The notes under the pieces: generated by a model
The model's input: only the letters and a program-made list of their open reading frames with translations
The model's database searches: none
Told to the model about the DNA's origin: nothing
Assembly: GCA_024138025.1 (NCBI GenBank)
Contig: JAMXBD010001596.1
Location: forward strand, 271,716-335,715
Direction: 5' to 3'
Length of the DNA stretch: 64,000 nt
Origin: Combretum micranthum
Taxonomy: Eukaryota > Streptophyta > Magnoliopsida > Myrtales > Combretaceae
Position numbers and translations under genes: made by a program
Shown: piece after piece, positions 1-12,563 of the stretch
Position numbering within the stretch: the stretch's first letter is position 1
Layout of the letters: each line of letters starts with the position of its first letter

Positions 1-2595
1 ATTTGTTCTAACCTAACTTATATAAAGTATTATGTATATTATGAGCATATAAGCTCATTTGTTATTTATTTACTTTCAAGTTATGCAATTTATTTATTTC
101 ATGTTGTTAGTAAGACTAGTCTTTCTAGTCTTAGACTTGTCTATATCAAGTCAAAATAATTTTCTTTCTTTACTTTTCTTTCTTTTGAGGACTAGTCTAT
201 TCTTATTCCTAGAATACCTTGATGAAGCTAAGGTTCCCAATACTTGACTTTATTTTTATGCTCTTATTTTATTTATCTTATTTATGTTGTTTTTATATTT
301 CTCATAGTTATATATTCTCATTCATACATGAATATGTTGTTATTGTCTCAACCATAATGAAAATGAGTTTTCTTAAGTAATAAAAATGAACTCTCTTTAA
401 ATATAAATTTTGTCACATAAGAAATTACTTTCCTTATAGACTTGAAATTTTAACTTAAATATTTTTCTAAATGTTAGATAAGTTAGCTCAAGTTTTAGTA
501 ATAATATGTGGATTTACCAAGAAATACATAAAGTAAAGTTATCACAAACTCTCTTTTCAAACCAATAAAATAAGAAAGTTTTTTTAAACTTAATTCTTGA
601 TTTAACCAAGAGTTTTCTTAAACTCATTTACCAAAGTTTTCTACCAACACTCTAAAAATACTAAAGTCTAGACAATTTTTCCAAAATTATTAAAGAATAA
701 CTTTTCTAAGGATAAGCCTTACCTAAGAAATAAAAATAATAATAATAATGAACTTATAAGATCATTGATATTATTCTTTTAAAGTGGAACAAAACTTTAG
801 AAAGACTTTAGAACATATAACCATGAAATATTTAGGAAAAACTATGTTTTCCAAACTACTAGAGTAAAATTATGGAAATCTTAAAAGATTAAAATTACTT
901 TTTCTAAAATTCAATCATTCTCAATAACAAAGAAATGGAGTTAAAAAAAGGAAATACTCATTTATGATAATTTAGGAAATTTTCCAAATAAAACTAATTT
1001 CTTTCAAGTCTTAACTTTTCTCACCTTCAAAACACATTGTTTTACAAAATCATTATTGAGACAACACCATTAAATTCATGCATATGGTTGATCTATACAT
1101 ATGTATTCAAAGGTTTTTCAATCATACAAATATATCTATATTTTGTACAAAAGTTTTTGAATGAAGAAAGTTTGCAAACTCTAGTTTTGAAATTCGTATC
1201 AAATTTGTTCGTTATTATTCCGAGACCCAAATAACTTCTTTTGATAAAAATAACCTTAGAAATAGATATATCTTTTCGAGTAGTAGAAGTCGGTATATAA
1301 TATGCGAAATTTCGAGTTAAAATGAGCAAGTTATGGCCATTTTAATTGGAATCTCCATTCCATACGATTTTTACGAATTTAATGAAATAAGATTATAGAA
1401 TTTGAATAGATCTTGGATGAAATACTCATGATGGTATTTCTTTTGTTTAGGTGTCGAGGATCACGATCTTGTCTTCCCCGAGGATTACTTCAACTCCTAG
1501 ATCGCTATGGACGAGTGAGATTTTCCTTTACGCTTATATATTCGCGCATGTGCTTATACAATAGAGCACTAGATGTTAGGAAAAGATAAAATTGATATGC
1601 ATGTGGGATATTATGGGAACTATGTATGTGAATCGTTGTGTGCGATCAATGAACAATAAGTATATCGGAACCCGATTTGTGATTGATATAAATGTTCCTG
1701 TATGTATTGTTATGTGTGCAAATATTGTTTAATCGCTTTAAATGATTTAATGTCATATTGAAATACCCATATAATAAATTGCTCTTACATATTACTTAGA
1801 ATATCATTTCGAAGTTTTGCTATTACTACTTAGCGTGGGACCAGAAAGGTAAGCTGCCTAGCTACATCTTGAGGGTTAGGACGTTCAGGGAATACGGCCT
1901 CAAGGTGTAACCTAGCCGGATCGATCGCTTTGGGTATGGAAGGCCCGGGGACTAGTAGTACGGTTCGTTGGAATCCCAAGACACGCGCAAACTCTAAGGA
2001 GGTCGTTCGGGGCCCAGTTCAAAGCATTCCCTAACCACCGATGGAGGGGTAAATCCATCATACATACGAAACCGATAGTTGTATGTAATGTTTGATCATA
2101 TGGTTGTTGTATTTCATATGCTTGAATTAATAAACTTGGTTGATTGCTTATCATGAGTACTTTGCGTAAGGAATATCTCACTAAGCAAGTATGCTTATAC
2201 TCTTATAAACTTTTTGAATTATTCTTTGCACCCGAGACCATCTTGATCTCTAGAATCCTTATTTTGGGAAGCTTTTGGAGGAATTCTGTTTTGAAGTTTA
2301 AGAGTAGATTTCTTCTAAAATCTTCTAGCTTTAGTTACTTTATCTCTATTAGAACCATATTGTTATCATTGGGGGAATGCCCCTTAGAAGATGTAAGACT
2401 TATATTTTTAATACAATATATTAAGTATATTTTTGTATGTTCTGCTGCCAATATCTTAAAATACAATCACTTCACTCTCCTTTGATGTGAATGTACCCTT
2501 GTACCGATAGAAAACTTCGATGACTGAGGTAGTCATTCTTATTTTAATATTGTGTACGGCGCTGTCACGTTTAGGGTACCCGTTGGGGCATGATA
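1..2595 (+). mobile_element. Family A long LTR, 3' part (cut by window start)
   Basis: Non-coding. It carries the family A block order seen in other copies of this window: the CATATAAGCTCA block near 48, the GATGAAGCTAAGGTTCCCAA block near 222, an AT-rich middle, the ATGCGAAATTTCGAGTTAAA block near 1301, the ATCTCACTAAGC block near 2175, and an end at GGGGCATGATA. The usual terminal CA reads TA here. The left end lies outside the window, so target duplications cannot be tested. Several short open frames inside it are low in information and do not resemble proteins. Confidence 0.7.
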
Positions 2596-2910
2596 TTAGC
2601 TTTGTATAAACTTCCATAGGAAACCTTAAACGCTTGAGTTGTTGTCAAGAATTAATACCGAACTGATTATTATTTTGTAGAGGAATGCCCCTTGGTATTT
2701 TGTAAATGATCCTGAGATATCTATGCTTTATATTTTTATGCTTATTCTATTAAGTTAAACTATCTATCTCCAATTTTATATGTATTCTATTGTAGTAAGG
2801 GAACGCCTTGCATCTAATACAAGATTTTTGAATAACTGTGGTAGTGATTTCTAGGTCTCGTTTAGCATGCGGCGAACTGTTATGTTTAAAGTGCCCTTTG
2901 GGGCATGACA
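2596..2910 (+). mobile_element. Tail of an older family A LTR
   Basis: A second, diverged copy of the family A 3' end follows directly. It ends in CCCTTTGGGGCATGACA at 2910 and has the same gaacGCCTTGCATctaa and GGCGAACTGTTATGTTTA blocks as the other tails. The arrangement suggests the first copy inserted into this one. Its upstream part must lie left of the window. Confidence 0.6.
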
Positions 2911-2929
2911 TGTACCATTTTAATGTATA

Positions 2930-5220
2930 AATGTAATTTAAGTTTTCTTTAAAATAAAAAAAAAAATGTTATAATAACTTAGACCATTGTTGGAACTCAA
3001 ACTTTAAGTCAACTTATTTAAAATGTGGAATATGATGTGGAATACAATTCGTTATTCATTATATAGCTAGGTTGCTATAATATTTTTGTCTATATTATTT
3101 TATTTTAGTGTGTAGTATTACAATTCTAAGAAATTAATAACCACAATTCATATACAAAGTGTAATGATTTTATTATCTGTGTCATTTATTTTTACATCAT
3201 AAAAATGTCCAAACTATATCATCTATATTTACTATGTCATATTAAAACTTAATTAAAATATAACATTTATTGATATATATTTCATTATATTTACCTTGAA
3301 TTTTTTTATTTTAATATATGTATTCCCTAATATACATTATAGTTTGAATAATTCTCATATCATGTAAGGAGGTATAAAATAATTCTAAAAGAAACTGTGA
3401 TTTTAAATGATTATCATATTATAATTTGAGTATTGAAAATATCAAAACTAGCGGTAATATCTATATGATATTGTATTATACATTCAAAGAGGTAATATCA
3501 TAAACACAGATTTTTGCAAAAAGAAAAAAAAAAAGATAAATAACACTAATTAAATAAAGTATAGATTATATATATATATATATATATGTATATAACACAT
3601 AATTGTCCAAATCGCAATTTTGTACATATAATTCTACGTGTTTACAATTTAAAGAGCCCTTCTGAGTTGCTTGTATTTTACATTTATAGAATTCATTCAA
3701 TTTGAGCCATAATTATGAAGTTTATAGGAAAAATTATTCATTTCGTTTATAAAATTAAGAATTTAAGATAAGTGGAAAAGTTTGATTCTCCCATGCTCTA
3801 CGTTTTGATTTTACACTCTGTTTCTATAGTCCTTGTGATGATTTTATATGGAATCACAACTTTAACAACCTTGATATAACATATTAAATAAGTATGTATT
3901 AACATAAAGTTTACATATGGAATGCGACTTTAAACAGGAATTTGGTGTATGTCAATTTAACATGCACTTCAAAAGTTGAAAATGAATATTATACTTGAGT
4001 TTGTTAAATTCAAATTTGAATTTGGTATGATATGTCATTTTAAGTTTTCTTTAAAAGAAAATATGTTATAATAACTTACACTTTTGTCGAAGCTCAAACT
4101 TTAAGTCAACTTATTTAAAATGTGGAATATGATCTCAAATAGAGTTCGTAGTTCGTTGTATGGTTAAGTTGTTATAATTTTTTTTTTCTATATTAAGTGT
4201 AGAGTATTACAATTATAAGAAGTTAATATTCATAATTCACATAAAAAGTGTAATGATATTGTTATTTTGTCATTTATTTTTATACCATAAAAATGTCTAA
4301 AATATTTAATGATATTTACTATGTAATATTAAAATTCAATTAAATTATAACATTTATTTATTAATATATATATTACATTATATCTATCTTGAATTTTATA
4401 TTTTAAAATATATCTTTTCTAACATGCATTATAATTTGAATAATACTCGTATCATCTAAAGACACATAAAATAATTCTAAAAGAAAATATGATTTTAAAT
4501 CACTATTATATTATAAATTCATTACTAAAAATATCAAAACTACTAGTAGTATCTAAATGATATTATATATTCATTACATAATATTGTAAACATGGATAAT
4601 TTGCATAAATAAATAACGCACTAATTTAAAAAAAATAAGTATAGATTATTTATAACGCATGGTTGTCAAAATAGCAATTTTACTATAAGATAAGTTGAAA
4701 TGTTTGATTTTCCTTCAATCCAAAGACTTCTTTCAAACAAAAGATTAGAAAATAAATTATTTTGACTCTACTCGCTTTTTTTCATGTATGTAATATTATA
4801 AATTAAGAGATATTATGCAATTTTTTTTTTTTACATTTATTATGTATTCCATGTTTTTTATACTTTGCATATATATCTATAGTTTTTTAAAACTATTTTG
4901 TAAATGCTGTAATAACTTCTGCTTTTATATTTTTAATTCTACATTCCAATTCTACATAGAATCACAAGTTTAATAACCTCTCTTATAACGTATCAAATAA
5001 CTATATATCCAAATATAATTTATGTATATAACATTTATTGTTTGTATTGTTATATAAAATAAATACATATAACATAAAGAACATACAAAAATATGATGTC
5101 CCTTTATAATCAAAGAGTTATAATGACAAGAACTTTTAAAATTATATATTATAATATATAGATAATATATTATTATAATAAATTCTACATATTTTAACAA
5201 GCAATTCATATTTGTATATG
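2930..5220. repeat. Two-copy tandem duplication, about 1.1-kb unit
   Basis: The block around 2935-3620 recurs at about 4035-4670 in the same order. Both copies contain TTAAGTTTTCTTTAAAA, ATGTTATAATAACTTA, CTCAAACTTTAAGTCAACTT followed by ATTTAAAATGTGGAATATGA, the CATAAAAATGTC block and the AAAATATCAAAACTA block. A later shared block (GGAATCACAACTTTAACAAC near 3851, AGAATCACAAGTTTAATAAC near 4959) continues the alignment, so the unit is about 1.1 kb. The copies differ by many substitutions and are old. No open frame of note. A TA microsatellite lies near 3570-3595. Confidence 0.65.
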
Positions 5221-5335
5221 AATCACATTTATAAGATGCAATTCATTTACAAATACATGAATCGCCCGTTGAGTTCAACAAGGAAGGAAAAAAACCTAAG
5301 TCATTATGTACGATATCTGGTTTATCGTAAAATTG

Positions 5336-6530
5336 TTGCATTATGGATTGAATAGTCGTATTTAGTATGTTAATTTAACATGATATTTTCCATGTGGTAG
5401 TTTAGTCTAATTCTGGTAGTTAATAGTTGTATTATGATAGGTTAATTTTAGACGATATTTTTTATGTGTAATTTTATTAGATTCTAATAGTTAATACTCG
5501 TATTCTAGTAGGTTAATTTTACATGATATATTCTATATGGTAATTTTGTCAGATTATGGTAGTTAAGTCCTATTTTGGTATGTCGTAGTATTATTGCTTT
5601 GTGGTAGAATCGTCCTGTTTTGGTAGGTTAATTTTACATGATATCTTCATTGTGATAATTTTGTCGGATTATGATAGTTAGGTTGTAATCTGGTATGTCG
5701 TAATATTGTATTATGGTAGAATAGTCCTATCCTGGTGGGTTACTTTTTACGCAATATTTTTTGTCTTGTATTTTGTCGGATTTTGGTAGTTGGATCGTAA
5801 TTTGGTATGTCGTAATATTATTGTATTGTGGTAGAATGGTCGTATTCTGTTAGTTTAATTTTACACGATATTTTTTCATCTGGTAATTTGTTAGATTGTG
5901 GTAGTTCGGATCGTAATTTGATATGTCGTAATATTGTTGTATTGTGGTAGAATGGTCGTATTTTGATAGGTTAATTTTACACAATATTTTTTATCGGGTA
6001 AGTTTGTCGGATTGTGGTACTTTGGTCGTAATCTGGTGTGTCGTAATATTGTTGTATTGTAGTAGAATGATCCTATTCTGGTAGGTTAATTTTACATGAT
6101 ATTTTCAATGTCGTAATTTTATCGATTGTGGTAGTTGGATCATAATACGGTACATCATAATATTATTATATTGTGATAGAATTGTCGTATTTTTGTAGGT
6201 AACTTCTACACAATATCTTCAATGTAGTAATTTTGTCAGATTTTGATAGTTCAGTCGTAATTAGGTATGCTGTAGTATTGTTGTATTATAGTAGAATTAT
6301 CGTATTCTAGTAGGTAACTTTTATGGGACATTTTCTATCTATAATTTTATTGGATTCTGTTAGTTCGGTCCTATTCTGACATGTCATAATTTTATTGTAT
6401 TGTAGTAGAATGGTCTTATTCTAGTAGTAAATTTCGCACAATATCTTCAATATCGTATTTTGTTAAATTTTGATAGTTCGGTTGTAATCTAGTATATCGT
6501 AATATTGTTTTATTGTGTGGTATGTGTCTG
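5336..6530. repeat. Tandem array, about 115-bp period
   Basis: The phrase GTAGAAT(c/g)GTC(c/g)TATT recurs with starts at about 5604, 5716, 5831, 5947, 6062, 6176, 6291 and 6405, giving spacings of 112, 115, 116, 115, 114, 115 and 114 bp. Each unit also holds a second related phrase, GTAGTTcGGTCGTAATCTGGTATGTCGTAATATTGTTG (case variable), so the unit seems to be an older dimer. The first units (about 5336-5600) are shorter, near 75-110 bp. Units are diverged. No protein-coding signal. Confidence 0.85.
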
Positions 6531-8237
6531 TTTTATCGTATTTTGATAGTTTTTTTGTCTTATTATGATAACTGTAGATATGATGGTTTATTAAGTTACA
6601 TCCTAATTTTAGTTGCAAGTAGGTGATTTAAGCCAAGTTTTTCTCAAATTGAATAATCTTTTGCTCAACTGACACTTCTCTCTCTCGTTTGGTTGTAACA
6701 CGTGCTCTGTAATACTAATTTTCTACTAAAAACTTTATTTAGTTGAAAATTTCAGATAGAAAATCTGTTGCTCGTTGAAAGAAAGCACATACTAGAAACC
6801 AATCTGCTTAGGTAGCAAATAAACTAATCAGATTGATCATTTTCATTTTTTTTTCCTGGTATTATAAAAAATAGAAGAAGGAAAAAAGAAAAAGCAAAAA
6901 CGAAAACAGAATATTATCCTGATTTATTTGTCTTTTCATCCGAGTCAAAAACAGGTGTAAATGGCAAATAGTCCTTCATTCATTGGTATAGCAGACCTAC
7001 CTAGTCAATTTATGACATGACAATAACTACCACATAAAACGTAAATAACATAATCAAATCAAAGATAAAGACCAATAATGGTCAGGTCTGATTCCTTGTT
7101 CGTTGTTAAAATTGGTTGGGAGTAATATATTATAGTATGGTTTGGCAAGCTATATATACACATATATTAAAGTATGAAATTAATAAAAAAAAAAAAAGAT
7201 TTCACGAAACCTAACATTGACTCATTCTTTTCTTTATTTATCAAAACAATTTTAACAAGACACGCTTATTAGCATCAGTTGACCATTCTTCATTTGCATG
7301 CTGAACTGAAAAGACAAAAAGGACAGACGTAATCCTGATAACTCGTTTAATAACCACTGGAAACCACAAAAAATTTGCCACTACTTACTAAATGTACACA
7401 ACCTTGCTCAACATCCGATTTAGGCTGTTGTAGCTTTGAAGTTCCCTTTTTCCCTTTACTTAGTTAAAAAAAAAAAATACAACCTTACAAATATAGGTGT
7501 ATATATATATTAGCATTACAATTAGTCAATTTCACTGTAAATTTACATTCCCATCCTTATCCGGTTAGTTATTTATTATCTTCAGGCAAATTGCAAAGAC
7601 ACAGTTGAGAGTTTTTTAACAGCCTAAAACTGTTATTATTTATAAATCCTTTATTGATAATTTTAAGAGTTTTAATAATGATAAAAGATGTATCAACAAT
7701 GTCAAGATGTTTATAGCTAGATAATATCAATAGTACTCCAAACAAAATATATATCAGGCTCAAATTCCTCTTTTCGATATAATCATCTAAATATACATAT
7801 TATTTGTGTATATATCTGAGGGGTTTACCAAGATATAAACACCTTCTTGAAGTTCATGATCAATTTCAGCTAACTAATATTTTTAGAGTATATCTACAAT
7901 CACCTCTAAATTTTAATACGACCAATTATCAGTGGTAAAATTTGAGTAAAGATTGAAGTAAAAGAAGCTGGTTTATTTATAATGCACATGAGATCTAGCA
8001 TAAGGATTAAAAAAATAAAAAAAAGGGAACAAACTAGTATAATTGTATCGCTCAGGCATCAAAAGAGTATATAAAAGACATTGGTTATAAAAGTTTATTT
8101 TGAGTGATCTAAATCCTTCATTATCTGTATACCTCGAAAGGATGAAGAAGAATAAATCTAATTCAGAGTATATTTTACAGTTTCTGTAAAGGAAAAAAAA
8201 AAAGTAAAAAATGTTTATGCCTCCTGTTCTATAATGT
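6531..8237. other. Intergenic; no gene seen, 3' flank of protease gene
   Basis: AT-rich, without a plausible coding frame on either strand. The right end is the 3' side of the minus-strand protease gene; AATAAA-type signals on the minus strand lie at 8094-8099 and 7972-7977, about 140 and 260 bases past its stop codon. Nothing else is supported. Confidence 0.5.
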
Positions 8238-9996
8238 TCAGATCTTTTGATCCTCACCAAGACTGCTATTTTCACACATCTGCACATTCATAGGCGCATA
8301 GCCCAATCTAGACCTCTTTGTATCATACAAGATATGAAAATTTTGCTGCTGATAGTTTCCAATGATCGAAAGCGCCGACCGCGGAGTCCCCATCATTGCC
8401 AAACAAATAAGCTCATCAGGGATCAGGGTGATGAAGTAATTCTCTACCGGGAAATTCCAAACTGCTCCATCCGCAAAATTAATAGCGAATTCGGGCAGTT
8501 CAAGGGGTTCGACACCCGAAATATTGTAACAAGGATGCAAGAATTTGATATCCTCGACCAATGGATAGCCTCTAATTTTCTTGAGGAATGCTTGTTTGAT
8601 GGTATCGTAAGCAGGGTCTGCAAAGTAACTTAACGTGGTACCGGAGTCGATGATTGTACCTCCAGAACCATCAGATGACAATTGCCAGGTCTCCTGTGGT
8701 ATGTCCAGCACTTCCCCACCAACAACAATTGATTTTATTTGAACATAGTAAAATGTATCAACTAGATTCTCCTTCCCACCCACAAATGAGGTGAAATTCA
8801 AATTGGGGTGTCCTAATAAATCCTTATCTTCTCCAAAAATCAACTTACTGCTAACGCTCGCATCACTATTCCTATCCACAAGACAATATGAGAAAGAATG
8901 ACCATATAACGATTGAAGTTGTGAAGAGAAAGAGAGGGGACCTCTGCCCAGTCCTAACAAACCAGCTGCCCCATGAAACAACCCTCTATTCCAATGACCA
9001 CAACCAAACATCACATTCTCAACCTTCCGGTACTCCGCCTTCCCTTCGGGGCTAGTAAGGTTAACCGTGAAGGTCTCGAGCGCGAAATCCCCCGTCGTGT
9101 TGGAACTATCACCATACCAATAATAGTAAGGGCACGCTTGATCCTTCGCAGAACATGGCCGTGGAGGGTCAGGCGATGAGACTAGACGGCACCTAGTATC
9201 GAGACAACTTATGTTCCTATAGGAAGTAGAGTCCTTAGGATCATAATATGGTCCACTTTGTTCAAAACAATCATGGCAAGGTACACATTGAATCCAATTA
9301 AGGTCACTTCCTGTGTCGAGTATTAACGAGAAATGTTTGGGAGGTGTTCCGATGAAAACATCCATGAAATACTCTCCTGAACCCAAACTAACCCCAGACC
9401 CAACAGTAGCGATGAGCTGCTCGGAATGTCCGACCGGTGTAGAGGACGGTCCCGGCGCTGACGCAGGCGCCTGAGATTGCCTAAACCGAGCTCTCTATGA
9501 TTCTCTTTTAAAATCCTCTCGTTTTTTACCCTTGAAACTGTGTTTTGGTTCTTGTTCTCTCTCATTCTTCTATAAAGTGTCTGAACTCTAGCGAGATCTC
9601 TAATGATCAAGGACTTCCCCGGGTCGTTCTCGGGCGAAATTGGCCGGCGTTTAGATGAAGTTTGACTGTTTCTTTGACCCCATTGATACTTCTTCCTCCT
9701 TTTCGCCCTTCTCCCCCTCCTCCTTCTTCATCATCATCAAGATCAAAGCTTTCTTGCTCTTGAGGTGCTGTTTGTCTCATGAGTGGATCGCCTTGCTTTG
9801 AATTCTTGGAAGAAGGAAGAGAACACCCAGTACTCACTGAGGAAGACACAGCATTGAAGCTCATATGATCGGGTAATTCAATTCCAGCGAGAGTAGAGCT
9901 ATTATGCCTAAGATCTATGTGCTTTCCTAGTAACGATTTCGTGCTACATAGTACTAGAAGCAAGACAAAGCATGAAACAGAAAGGTTCCAAGCCAT
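8238..9996 (-). CDS. Nepenthesin-like (A1 family) aspartyl protease, frameshifted here
   Basis: Predicted secreted or vacuolar pepsin-type endoprotease. Read from 9996, the first segment (129 codons) starts MAWNLSVSCFVLLLVLCS, a convincing signal peptide of about 24 residues, then an acidic propeptide. The second segment carries the helical pro-region (IIRDLARVQTLYRRMRENKN). The third carries the catalytic domain: FIGTPPKHFSLILDTGSDLN with the first aspartate at 9315-9317, the cysteine-rich nepenthesin insert (WIQCVPCHDCFEQ to YYYWYGDSS), the FGCGHWNRGLFHGAAGLLGL block, and the second active site IIDSGTTLSYF with aspartate at 8646-8648. It ends near 8238 after a SIIGNYQQQNFHILYDTKR block. Total length is about 585 codons, in the range of intronless Arabidopsis relatives (At3g59080/At2g42980 type, from memory). 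Segments join through two frame changes, each fitting one missing base: near the three-base T run at 9650-9652 and near 9478-9486. Both catalytic motifs are intact, so assembly error is as likely as gene death. Confidence 0.88.
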
Positions 9997-10212
9997 GGGG
10001 TTGACTTTTTCTTGTGAAATATTAAGGGAATCCTAAGCAAGAAACAGAAAAAAGAAGAAATCTCAATCCCTTAAAGTGAGAACCTAATGCTGAACTTGAG
10101 ATTAGAAACAAATGTTTTTGAGTACCCAATAAGAAGAAAAATAGGAAAGAGATGAAAATTTGGTGGGTTTTATGTAAAACTTTTGAGTAATTGGGTGAGT
10201 ATTAAACTTGTT

Positions 10213-10219
10213 TTTTATA
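10213..10219 (-). promoter_or_regulatory. Candidate TATA box of protease gene
   Basis: The minus strand reads CTTTATAAAAAAC here, about 215 bases upstream of the protease start codon at 9996. The spacing would give a 5' leader of about 185 bases. Position and motif only; no transcript evidence. Confidence 0.4.
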
Positions 10220-10330
10220 AAGCAAGGGGAAAGGAAGAGAGAAAAGGGGGGTTTGAGTTTGGATTAGTGTTGTGATGTTGTGATTGACTAAAAGAATGTG
10301 TTGGAATCAATGTTTGAGACTTTGAATTCT

Positions 10331-11662
10331 ATGGCTTGTGTGTATTCAACGCATACCGTTGAACATGGACGCGGTTTCATGAAAAATAACGGAGTTGCAC
10401 AGTATAATTAAAAAAAAATAAAAAGGAAGGGTGTTATTATATATGTACGTATATACTAATTTTATTAACGGGTGATAAAGATTTATTAATATTAATATAC
10501 TATATTTTTAGGTGAGCAATATCTGAACACATTTTTTTTTAAATTTCGAATAAATATTAATAATAGCACCAATTTTTATAAAAATATTCACAAATCAAAA
10601 TTATACCAAAAAATATTATATATTATTAATTAACTCACGTAATATTAATGCCATTAAAAGGTTATAAAAATATACTTGGGAGTTGTCACTGTTTACTATT
10701 ATAGTGATGGCGTTACTTCCTCTCACTTTCCTCCACCACCCCCGCTCTTGCGTTTTGCTTGCTTTACATAACATCATCACAGCTCAAGCTTCCACCTAAT
10801 TTAGACACGGCAGCAGAAGTCTGCCTTCTCCTTTCTCCCTTTGTTTCCACAGTTTTTCGTCTGTTACTATATTTATATTTGAATCTGATATGTTTTTATA
10901 GCCGATCTGTATATGATTTTTTAATTTATATATAGATAAAATTTTTATTTTTTATCTATATTTATTTTTTAATAAATAATTCTATTTACTAAAATCTATA
11001 TATCTATGCATACCAATTAAACAAACAGACCTCTGATTGCAGAAAAAAGGGAAAAAAAAAAAAAAGACAAACTGACCTCTTTTTTGGTTTTGGGGTCTTG
11101 GGTGGTGCGATTTTAGTATTTTACTTGGTAAAAGTAACGGGGCGACTGCGGTGGATGTTTGACCTCATTTTCTCAAAGTCGTATTCGTTTATTTTATGTT
11201 AAGTTAGTTGGGGGTGTTTCCCGAAAAAGAGTGCTCAATCACGTTCACGCGCTTCAAAAAGGCGTAGAGATGCTATGTCCTTGATTTTACGGGGTGGAAA
11301 AAAACAAATAAAATGTTCTTTTTCCTAAGTGCCCTTATTGTAGGGGAACTCCTTTTTTTTTTTTTTTCTCTTTTTGTGCGTCAAAATTTTCGTCTTGAAT
11401 TTGTCAATTTATACTTTTAATAAGATACTCATCGAAACCGGTTACACCTTAAAGTTTGTAAAATGTGTGAGATTAAATAGGTTCTATTAAATTACCAAAT
11501 AGAGGATTAATGTTTGAATAAAATTTAAATAAAGGTAAAAATTTGTAATGATTTAAACAAATAAATAAATATTAGTAAAATGGTTAAAATGGCAATGACA
11601 CTATATTTAAATAATGGATGAAAAAATTAAATATTGAAAATTAACATTTTGTGTGTTTAAGG
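10331..11662. other. Intergenic; no gene seen
   Basis: AT-rich with a C/T-rich patch at 10720-10860 and poly-A/poly-T tracts near 11041-11064 and 11351-11369. No open frame with protein character and no recognised repeat. Confidence 0.4.
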
Positions 11663-12308
11663 TAAAGTTGCAAATGAGCCAAGCCGTGCTGAGTTTTTAA
11701 AGATTCGGGCTTGACTCCTTTAAAATTTAGCAAGCTCAAACTCGAGTCAAGCTTTTTAATGAACTTAAAATTAAGGCTTGAGCTTAGCTTGTTTAACTAA
11801 ACGAGTTTAAAGTTGAGCTCAAGTTTAGCTCGACTCGTTTATAAAATAAGCTTGAGCCTAACCAGCTTTTTATTGAATCTAACAAACTTTTATCAAGCTT
11901 AGGTTTTATGTCTAAGCTCGACTCATTTAGATAACTCGTTTTTCATTTTTTAAACCTAAAATATTATATATATATATAAGTATTGCTATAATATATATAC
12001 ATAATTATTAAATAAAAGTTAGTTTTCGTTATTTTTATTATGTAGTTATAGATAATATATCTTGCATAAAAAATTTCATAAATCTGCTAAAATGTTTATT
12101 AATGAGGCCATTAATGAGCCTAGTCGCGAACTCATTTATGAGCCTAAATAAGTTTATTCACGACTTAGGTCATGACCTAATTTAAAGCTCAAGCTCTGCT
12201 TGTTTAGATAAACGAGCTTTACTTTAGGCTAGAGCTTAGCTCATTTACTAATCGAGTTAAAGTCGAACTCGAATAGCTCACGAATAGCTCAGCTCATTTG
12301 CAGCCCTA
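11663..12308. mobile_element. MITE, probable hAT type, 646 bp
   Basis: The left end reads TAAAGTTGCAAATGAGCC and the right end, reversed, TAGGGCTGCAAATGAGCT, forming a terminal inverted repeat of about 18 bp. Flanks are GTTTAAGG (11655-11662) and GTTTAAAG (12309-12316), an 8-bp duplication with one mismatch, as expected for hAT elements. The interior is built of scattered GAGCTCGA, AACGAGTTTA and AGCTTGAGC words on both strands and has no coding frame, so it is a non-autonomous element. Confidence 0.8.
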
Positions 12309-12450
12309 GTTTAAAGTGCTATATCATCCAAATCTAATCGCATTACAATTTAACTGTTATATCATTATATACTCGTAATGCTTTACATAGCATCTATTCT
12401 TAATTTGAACTTGACACTAAATATATATTCTCTAGTATGGAAATGATAAA

Positions 12451-12563
12451 ACCCACAATTAGGCCCAACAACAAAGCCTTGTTGTAAACTTTGCAACTGA
12501 CAAAAATAGAAAACCCTAAAGATCGATATCCTCGTTCTTCTTATCTCCATCCTCAAAACAAAG
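12451..12563 (+). promoter_or_regulatory. Orphan housekeeping-type promoter and first exon end
   Basis: A site II-type GGCCCA at 12462-12467 and a telo-box AAACCCTAA at 12511-12519 are followed by a C/T-rich leader and a strong 5' splice site, AAAG|GTATGT, with the intron starting at 12564. A reversed telo-box (TTAGGGTTT) follows at 12596-12604. This pairing is typical of plant ribosomal-protein and translation-related genes. No start codon or exon of such a gene follows before retroelement sequence, so it is either the broken 5' end of a gene or a coincidence. Confidence 0.4.

Noticed and set aside
1912..2485. Open frames in the first 2.6 kb on both strands
   Set aside because: They lie in a family A LTR, differ between copies and have no recognisable domain.
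8247..8633. 128-codon plus-strand frame opposite the protease
   Set aside because: Shadow of the minus-strand aspartyl protease, whose catalytic motifs are clear.
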